From assembly GCA_965658745.1 (NCBI GenBank), contig CBFHTK010000011.1:52046-116045 (forward strand): DNA of 64,000 nt, in the 5' to 3' direction. Each line of letters starts with the position of its first letter. Position 1 is the first letter of the stretch. This document shows, piece by piece, positions 59,301-64,000 of the stretch. The notes beneath the pieces are model-generated. The model was not told the DNA's origin, searched no databases, and saw nothing but the letters and a program-made list of their open reading frames with translations. This DNA is from JAHDFB01 sp965658745 (lineage in GTDB: Bacteria > Bacteroidota > Bacteroidia > Chitinophagales > Saprospiraceae). Made by a program: the position numbers and the translations under genes.

Positions 59301-61597
59301 TCACGGGAGGAATCGTAAACTGCACTAATACAACTTTTCGCAACAATAAGCGATCTGTAGCTTATATGAAATATCGAAATTTCAACCCTTCTAATCCAGC
59401 AATAACATGGGAAAACCAAGGCACATTTACAGATTGTGACTTTCTGCAGGATGATGTTCTTCCCAATGGTGAGAAATTCTCAGCCTTTGTCACCATGTGG
59501 GCAGTTGATAATGTAAAGTTCTATGGGAATTCTTTCTTCAATGACGTCGCATCAATTGACCAGCTTAATGATCTTGGTTACGGAATTAAAGCAAAAGATG
59601 CATCCTTCAAGTTAAATGGCTGCACAGGTACCTGCCCTCTTGAAGATCCTTGTTGTGATTTGAACCCAAATGTTTTCACCAATCTAAAATACGGCGTATG
59701 GTTTTCGCAAGCCTTTGGCAATCGAGCTCCGTATATTGCGGGAAATAGATTCGAAAACTGCTACAAGGGCGTACAGATTGCTGGTGGAGTTAATGCCTTT
59801 ATTGTGAATAATGAATTTGAAATAGGTTATTTGCCACCAGGGATAACTGCGACTAAACGCGCATATGGTATTTTTCTCGATCAAACAAACGCTTTCATTG
59901 TAGAACAGAATACGGTAACTGCTTCCATAGATCAAAATCAACAACAAACCTATGGTATACTTGTCCGTAATTCACTCGTCGAAAAGTCGAAAGTCAATGA
60001 TAGAATCTACAACAATACGCTTGTGGGGCTGACTCATGGTAATCTTGCAGATGGGAATAATGCAGAACAGTATGATGATGCTACAAATAGATTCCCACAA
60101 GGTCTTCGCTATCTCTGCAACGATCATCAATCTAGCGGAAATTTTGATATTCATATAGAAAATGGATATGGAATTCAACGTGAGCAACTCGCAATTAATG
60201 CGCTTGGTCAGTTGCTTCCTGCTGGAAACACCTTTACTCCTTCTATTTCAGACTTCAATATTTTTAATACAGCAGTGAATAATGTGGATTATTATCACGG
60301 ACTTGCCAGTAATGAAATTCCCTCATCTGTTAGTTCTAGTTCTGTTACTAATATTCCAAACAATGATCAATCATCAGAATGTTTTGACTATTTTGAATTT
60401 GAAGAAGAAAACCCAGGAGGTCCTGAAAAAAATCTTACTGAAATTAAGAACGAATTAGACGATTTCATTTTAACAAGGGATAGTACGAAGACAGTAATAC
60501 AAACCGAATTAGTTAAGAATACCACGCTCAATCTGGCAAGCCGAGTGGCAAATCCTAGTGCTTACAATAAAACCTTGGAACAGGATTTACTGTCTGTTTC
60601 ACCATTCCTCACTCAAGAGGTAGCGGAGCTTTTAATTGTTAATAGTCAATTTCCCTCTTCTGATTTGATAGATATTTTGAGTGCGAATCCTGAACTCCTG
60701 AGAATTGATACTGTAATTCAATTGATTATAAGCGCTGTTACACCATCCATTTCTGAACAAGCACAACTTACTCAAGCTAAACAAAGCATTAGCCTTCGCG
60801 GAGAACTGGAATCTGTTGTACTGGCAGCTGATGCTATTGCGGATGATATAAGACATAAATACTTAAGGAGCTTAAGCGAAACGCAACAAGATCAATCTAC
60901 CATAAACTATAATCCAACGATTGACAGTGTTTTACAAAGCTATACTTCGCTCGATCTTAGTTACTATGTACTAGAGCAGTCCTTTGAATCTCCTTTACAA
61001 ACGTCGATTCCGATAGAATTTGTGAACATAGAAAATAGTCTTGAGGCAGGATCAGCAGTACTTATCGAATATGAGCATCTTGAAGATCTATACGATTTGA
61101 CAATTGATATTCATCAAGACAATAGAGAAATTCATCAAATGGATTCACTCGAAGTAATCGATTTAGTTTCACTAACAATTGTTGATGATCTCTCTAGTCA
61201 AAAGGCGAAAGGGATTCTAGAATTCTTCTATAACTACTCGTTTGACAATCCTACCACAATGCAATCATTAAGCGTTTCACCTGATAACACTTCAGAACAA
61301 GTAGACAATGAAAGAACATCATTGATTGAAAAACGCCTTAGGACAAGTGCAATTACCATTAGTCCTAATCCTGCTTCGCAACAAATCAGAATACAGTATG
61401 AAAATGTATCGAAGTATGGTAATCACGGAAAAATAATAATACTAGATACCTATGGACAGATAAAAAGACAGTTTGATATATCTACTGATAATCAGTCATT
61501 TTCCGTAGATATATCTACATGGCCTTCTGGCGTATACTATTGTCGTCACTATTCTTCAAAAGAACAATTTCAAACGAAAGCCTTTATAAAGCAATAA
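56366..61597 (+). CDS. giant T9SS-secreted protein with BNR propeller and beta-helix
   Basis: A 1743-residue secreted protein. The signal peptide (about 1-27, ending FLNAQ) is followed by a sortilin/BNR-type propeller (about 135-860) with repeated Asp-box motifs: WRTEDGGANWENV, VSFDDGQTW, RTSDGGVSW, KTTNGGISW. A right-handed beta-helix-like region follows (about 870-1260: LSGATLNITNAEIRIAKDANI, then GGIVVRG). A helical segment (about 1350-1640) comes before the C-terminal Por secretion-tail domain (ISPNPASQQIRIQY, then FSVDISTWPSGVYYCRHY, FIKQ). Type IX secretion and surface attachment or release are expected. A cysteine-rich stretch (LNGCTGTCPLEDPCC) lies in the beta-helix. The ligand or substrate is not known. 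Confidence 0.85.
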   Translation: MKSKLYKILSLTNALLISLIFTSFLNAQELTEILDENDTTYFLIRDKVATYLDTVQSNGQGINGGSDSIIEDGFVANFHRFNQYYANRVDENGSIKTASAKMIEALDYQIDFGCDSYGEAEWQNVGQIIDNTVQERGPNYGRIDGISIRPSNSDIIVVGGANGGIWRTEDGGANWENVTDQNGLSVAGVREFVRHPDDEDIIIAITKNHFTTFGKFEREEIGIGILVSFDDGQTWEQTSYTNGYNKHTELYSIAIDPNSTILNTTIYVGTPRTIDKYSGSINGITTQPWERDWHVEPTYISGFRPRNGFVNFHDMIVDDSGIFWYCNALGVYKYYNGFHTKINNFPIEAGDYSPDLSNLPKPCNPAGVFNNPGYYNAKLAKNMLGQIFAYVVLYPIDQNCKSTSKELSYFFRTSDGGVSWSGSKFTEEHRLGNLENYFAVSHYDSLTIYLESYRGPNKDDFRRVIKTTDFGQTFDYNENASYYHEDIRNITYFGRTSDGTNDIVYIGTDGGIMKTEDGTNWQDITGNGILCGNYYGVGISEHLDGIKYVGGQDGSYRVYDRDIVYTTRINGDNGDVGIAYVEMDPVVYQQTQSAIGKRINQSGPGQIAQNSPPGGFPIVFNLSVNNRFSYPPIFINPQNQRQKFVPIFGGVQLIEISETTGSEVKHDLIQDLSVHANGRASCVAMSESNQDVIFYGVNHYNGDLIGELMKATRINGDNDNWSVVKISGATSFPLLPVSGVAVSPTNIDHIWVTFSGYASDPNETKRRVFKTTNGGISWTNISGCLPDVAVNKIMYHNTGKDGLVIGTDYGVYYTDNDMMEGTDQMWSMYGEGTPRCMISDVEIRNCDNKVVVSTHGRGIWEADLPERILITDISGNETWDEDRLIDNTVRILSGATLNITNAEIRIAKDANIIVSPGAQLTLNGAMLTNQCSSLWGGIVVRGVANQSQSSGMQGVLQSTNSTIENARIGIYAGDDDLNFTGGIVNCTNTTFRNNKRSVAYMKYRNFNPSNPAITWENQGTFTDCDFLQDDVLPNGEKFSAFVTMWAVDNVKFYGNSFFNDVASIDQLNDLGYGIKAKDASFKLNGCTGTCPLEDPCCDLNPNVFTNLKYGVWFSQAFGNRAPYIAGNRFENCYKGVQIAGGVNAFIVNNEFEIGYLPPGITATKRAYGIFLDQTNAFIVEQNTVTASIDQNQQQTYGILVRNSLVEKSKVNDRIYNNTLVGLTHGNLADGNNAEQYDDATNRFPQGLRYLCNDHQSSGNFDIHIENGYGIQREQLAINALGQLLPAGNTFTPSISDFNIFNTAVNNVDYYHGLASNEIPSSVSSSSVTNIPNNDQSSECFDYFEFEEENPGGPEKNLTEIKNELDDFILTRDSTKTVIQTELVKNTTLNLASRVANPSAYNKTLEQDLLSVSPFLTQEVAELLIVNSQFPSSDLIDILSANPELLRIDTVIQLIISAVTPSISEQAQLTQAKQSISLRGELESVVLAADAIADDIRHKYLRSLSETQQDQSTINYNPTIDSVLQSYTSLDLSYYVLEQSFESPLQTSIPIEFVNIENSLEAGSAVLIEYEHLEDLYDLTIDIHQDNREIHQMDSLEVIDLVSLTIVDDLSSQKAKGILEFFYNYSFDNPTTMQSLSVSPDNTSEQVDNERTSLIEKRLRTSAITISPNPASQQIRIQYENVSKYGNHGKIIILDTYGQIKRQFDISTDNQSFSVDISTWPSGVYYCRHYSSKEQFQTKAFIKQ

Positions 61598-61610
61598 TAT
61601 TTTCTATATT

Positions 61611-61643
61611 GAAAGGGGGAATTGTCTAATTCCCCCTTTCTTT
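61611..61643 (+). terminator. perfect hairpin terminator after the giant T9SS gene
   Basis: GAAAGGGGGAATT (61611-61623) pairs perfectly with AATTCCCCCTTTC (61628-61640), with a 4-base loop, then T residues. A close copy occurs at 63377-63409. Confidence 0.9.
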
Positions 61644-61666
61644 ACGTTTTAGAATTCATTTATGAT

Positions 61667-63154
61667 ATGAAATCCTATCGACTTAACATTCTCTTTATCT
61701 TAGTAACAATCCTAGTTACAACGAGTAATGCTCAAGTTTTTAATAATCGATATATTCTAGATTATACATCTATGGAGTATTTTAATGTATTGGTAAAGTC
61801 GGACACTATAATTACGATTGGATTTGCCTCTGATTTTATTCCACCATTTTACCCACATTTGAATATTAATAAATTCAGTTTAGAAGGCGGCCTTTATGAA
61901 TCTTCCTATTCGATTGATAGCTCGGGGTATGGCCTATTCCCTCAGTATAGTGCGACAACAACAAACAGTTCTCATTACATTGTAGGAGGTGGAGGTCCCT
62001 CGGGGTTTAACCTTTTCGGCTTTTTGAGTAAGTGGAATAGATTCACAGATAAAGTTGAAACACTACAATTCGAACCTGTCAATAGTTCTATTACACAAAG
62101 GGCAATGGACATTGCCCTTTTGGACTCTATTATGTATTCCATTATTTTAGATAGATCAAGCGGCAACAAATTCACAGCTCGACTTGTGAAACTTGATACA
62201 TCACTGAACATTCTCTGGGAAAAGCACTATTCAGATCCAGAATGGAATTACACACCATTTTCTATGATCATGGACAAGGATAGTAATTTGATTGTGGGAT
62301 TACAACAGAGTATAAAAGGGACAGTTACAGAAGAAGATAACATTAATTCAATCGTCTGGAAACTGGATAAAGAAGGTGAATTGATAGATAGTTTTAGGGC
62401 ACAGAACTGGACGTATGGCCCAAACAAGATTCTCCAATCGGCTGATGGGGGCTATATGTTTGTAGATCGGATCCATCTGGAGAAGGATGATAATGGCAAT
62501 TTTATGTTTAAAAGTAGAATTGTCAAATTGGATTCAGAGCTGAACTATGAGTGGGATAATCAAGTGTCTGGTATTGATTATTTCTCTGAGCTATATAATC
62601 TAAAAGAAACTTCTGATGGCAATTATTTAGCCGTGGGAATGGTGTATGATAGTCTTGGGTCAGAATACTGCTACTGCGGACAGGTTGTAAAAATCGATCA
62701 AACAGGAGATATACTATGGAAGAGTTCTATTGACTTTTACAGAGAAGATCTGCCATTTACGGAGAATCGATTTTACGATATTATAGAATTAGAATCTGGG
62801 GGCTTTGTTGCATGTGGAGCATCTTATGGAATTAATGTAGATTCTTTTCCACAACAAGCATGGCTCGTACGCATGGATGAAAAAGGACAGGTAGTGAGTC
62901 AGTGGGATATCCCTACTGAATCTCCATCTGCAAGCGTACAGGTTGTTCCGAATCCAGCGCAAGACCTCGTCCGTATCCGCCTGGAAGATGAAGAGATACT
63001 GGAGCGATATGAGCTGTATGATCAGCAAGGAGTTATCGTACAATCTGGATTTCCGAAGAAAGCCGCGGAAGTTCTTGATGTATCTCGATTACCTGCAGGT
63101 GTGTATTATATTCGAGTGAATGGGCAGTCGGTGGGGAAGCTGGTGAAGCAGTGA
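61667..63154 (+). CDS. T9SS cargo protein, member of a local paralogous family
   Basis: A 495-residue secreted protein. The ATG at 61667 gives a signal peptide (MKSYRLNILFILVTILV, ending SNAQ); an in-frame TTG-type start at 61622 overlaps the terminator. The middle holds propeller-like repeats built around VKLD turns (RLVKLDTSLNILWEKHYSD, VWKLDKEGELIDSFRA, RIVKLDSELNYEWDNQV, QVVKIDQTGDILWKSS). A C-terminal Por secretion tail follows (VVPNPAQDLVRIRL, YELYDQQGVIVQ, DVSRLPAGVYYIRV, LVKQ). The function is unknown. A perfect hairpin (62097-62120) and a 77-base tract identical to the next paralogue lie inside it. Confidence 0.82.
   Translation: MKSYRLNILFILVTILVTTSNAQVFNNRYILDYTSMEYFNVLVKSDTIITIGFASDFIPPFYPHLNINKFSLEGGLYESSYSIDSSGYGLFPQYSATTTNSSHYIVGGGGPSGFNLFGFLSKWNRFTDKVETLQFEPVNSSITQRAMDIALLDSIMYSIILDRSSGNKFTARLVKLDTSLNILWEKHYSDPEWNYTPFSMIMDKDSNLIVGLQQSIKGTVTEEDNINSIVWKLDKEGELIDSFRAQNWTYGPNKILQSADGGYMFVDRIHLEKDDNGNFMFKSRIVKLDSELNYEWDNQVSGIDYFSELYNLKETSDGNYLAVGMVYDSLGSEYCYCGQVVKIDQTGDILWKSSIDFYREDLPFTENRFYDIIELESGGFVACGASYGINVDSFPQQAWLVRMDEKGQVVSQWDIPTESPSASVQVVPNPAQDLVRIRLEDEEILERYELYDQQGVIVQSGFPKKAAEVLDVSRLPAGVYYIRVNGQSVGKLVKQ
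62097..62120 (+). repeat. perfect intragenic inverted repeat
   Basis: AAAGGGCAATG (62097-62107) and CATTGCCCTTT (62110-62120) form an 11-bp perfect stem with a 2-base spacer inside the T9SS paralogue, 39 bases before the tract shared with the next gene. Confidence 0.6.
62159..62235 (+). repeat. 77-base direct repeat, copy 1
   Basis: This tract is identical to 63924-64000 (copy 2, cut by the window end). It encodes SGNKFTARLVKLDTSLNIL and a little more in both paralogues. The flanking sequence is clearly diverged. Confidence 0.9.
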
Positions 63155-63195
63155 ACCCCGTGTCATCGATGCTTTAGCTTCGTAAATTCAAAATA

Positions 63196-63394
63196 AAATG
63201 TATCAAAGTATGGTAATCACGGAAAAATAATCATAATGGATACCTCTGGACAGATAAAAAGACAGTTTGATATATCTGCGAGCAATCAGTCATTTTCAGT
63301 TGATATATCTGCATGGCCTGCAGGCGTTTACTACTGTCGCCACTATTCATCTAAAGAACAATTTTTTCTATATTTAAAAGGGGGAATAAGATGA
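63196..63394 (+). pseudogene. headless copy of the giant protein's T9SS sorting domain
   Basis: This stretch reads as VSKYGNHGKIIIMDTSGQIKR, then FSVDISAWPAGVYYCRHY and ends with a TGA at 63392-63394. It matches the last 60 codons of the giant T9SS protein (61405-61590) at most positions. A stop codon directly precedes it in frame, and there is no signal peptide or body. The copy also lacks the final KAFIKQ codons, ending in a shortened join to the terminator copy. It is a non-functional fragment left by duplication or recombination. Confidence 0.85.
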
Positions 63395-63409
63395 TTCCCC
63401 CTTTCTTAA
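63377..63409 (+). terminator. second copy of the T9SS-array hairpin terminator
   Basis: AAAGGGGGAAT (63377-63387) pairs with ATTCCCCCTTT (63394-63404), 6-base loop, then CTT. It is a diverged copy of the terminator at 61611-61643 and follows the headless sorting-domain copy. Confidence 0.75.
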
Positions 63410-63425
63410 CGTATATCCCTACCTA

Positions 63426-64000
63426 GTGAAAAAGCATTGTAATTCTATTCTATTTTTTCTTGTAATTTGCATTTGTCAACATCTAGATGCCCAAAACTTC
63501 AATATTCGGACAAGAAATGATTTTCTAGCTACAGAGCATTTTAATCTATTCATACTAGGTGATACGATTATTACAGTTGGCTTTGCAGTTCCTCCATATT
63601 TGCCTTTACCAGCTAAAGTAAATATCACAAAATATTCGCTTGATGGAGAGGTAGGGACTTCGGAAGCGTTAAAGCTTGATTCATTGAAGGAATACTTCCC
63701 CTTACTCCAAGGAGCAAGTAAATTATCTGGAAATGAACTTTTGATCGTTGGAAGTGGCGGTTATAATGCGCTGAATCAAGAGTCTTTTGTATTGAAGTAC
63801 AATTTACTAACAAGTAAAGAAATCTTGATTCATTTTGAACCTTTGCAGAATAGTATTACGAATGCTGCTAACGCTTCAGTTAGAAGTTTAGATGCACGTT
63901 ATGTATTAGTAACGGACCGTGTCAGCGGCAACAAATTCACAGCTCGACTTGTGAAACTTGATACATCACTGAACATTCTCTGGGAAAAGCACTATTCAGA
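63426..64000 (+). CDS. T9SS-array paralogue, 3' truncated by the window end
   Basis: A reading frame open from a GTG at 63426 to the window end (191 codons). It begins with a signal peptide (VKKHCNSILFFLVICICQ, ending LDAQ) and is a paralogue of the preceding gene: FNLFILGDTIITVGFAVPP versus FNVLVKSDTIITIGFASDF, then matching VGSGGYNALNQESFVLKYN. The last 77 bases are identical to 62159-62235. It presumably ends in a T9SS sorting domain beyond the window. GTG is the only start in a suitable place; a stop codon lies in frame further upstream. Confidence 0.78.
   Translation, partial: MKKHCNSILFFLVICICQHLDAQNFNIRTRNDFLATEHFNLFILGDTIITVGFAVPPYLPLPAKVNITKYSLDGEVGTSEALKLDSLKEYFPLLQGASKLSGNELLIVGSGGYNALNQESFVLKYNLLTSKEILIHFEPLQNSITNAANASVRSLDARYVLVTDRVSGNKFTARLVKLDTSLNILWEKHYS
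63924..64000 (+). repeat. 77-base direct repeat, copy 2 (runs off the window)
   Basis: Identical base for base to 62159-62235 up to the last base of the window, so the true length of identity is at least 77. Confidence 0.9.

Overview
The window looks like a chromosomal segment of a free-living, probably marine, gliding-type member of the Bacteroidota. Several things point there: an A+T-rich composition, promoters of the Bacteroidota type (TTG at -33 and TAnnTTTG at -7), a MoxR/Bat aerotolerance operon, a SusC-like TonB receptor, PD40/OmpA proteins like the T9SS component PorE, and large secreted proteins with a type IX secretion C-terminal domain. An affinity to Saprospiria-like lineages is a guess. 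No rRNA, CRISPR array, prophage or intact insertion sequence was seen. One 72-base run of N (16312-16383) marks a draft assembly.

Layout. 1-9559: a cut-off esterase, then minus-strand housekeeping and envelope genes (SAM methyltransferase, two TPR/PD40/OmpA proteins, dapD, a degenerate PAP2-like membrane protein, recO, a small acidic protein and a GH3-family adenylating enzyme). 9886-13291: uppS and bamA, both envelope biogenesis. 13635-22798: a tightly overlapping MoxR/DUF58/BatA/BatB/BatC/BatD operon with two unnamed exported or membrane proteins and an extra miniature BatD. 22853-25449: a decayed gene, tRNA-Leu(UAG) with a good promoter and terminator, and tig. 25540-32467: a palindrome-rich intergenic element, HupE/UreJ-like protein, pyrH, a radical SAM/SPASM enzyme, a TPR protein, a CDF transporter, a propeller lipoprotein and a CvfB-like RNA-binding protein.

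32905-36892 holds a TonB receptor followed by a beta-propeller phytase lipoprotein, a likely phytate-scavenging pair. 36981-37425 is a V-type ATPase proteolipid (K) gene broken by a frameshift. 37723-41841 contains an ECF sigma factor with a membrane partner, an M42 aminopeptidase and a beta-CASP ribonuclease. 42032-46789 is a complete four-gene operon taking trans-4-hydroxy-L-proline to alpha-ketoglutarate. 46977-49431 is a metal-responsive unit (DtxR/MntR repressor, binding protein, ABC ATPase) without a permease, headed by a palindromic operator. 49505-55751 has a DUF3820 protein, a GT9 glycosyltransferase, an AstE/ACY2-like hydrolase with an acidic partner, an EEP-family hydrolase, rhomboid protease, YebC and an FKBP lipoprotein.

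The last 8 kb (56366-64000) is the most unusual part: a 1743-residue BNR-propeller/beta-helix T9SS cargo, then two paralogous T9SS cargo genes. Between the paralogues lies a headless copy of the big protein's C-terminal sorting domain with its own copy of the downstream hairpin terminator. The two paralogues share a 77-base perfectly identical tract within otherwise diverged sequence. This looks like a recombining, cassette-like array of surface or secreted proteins that continues past the window end.
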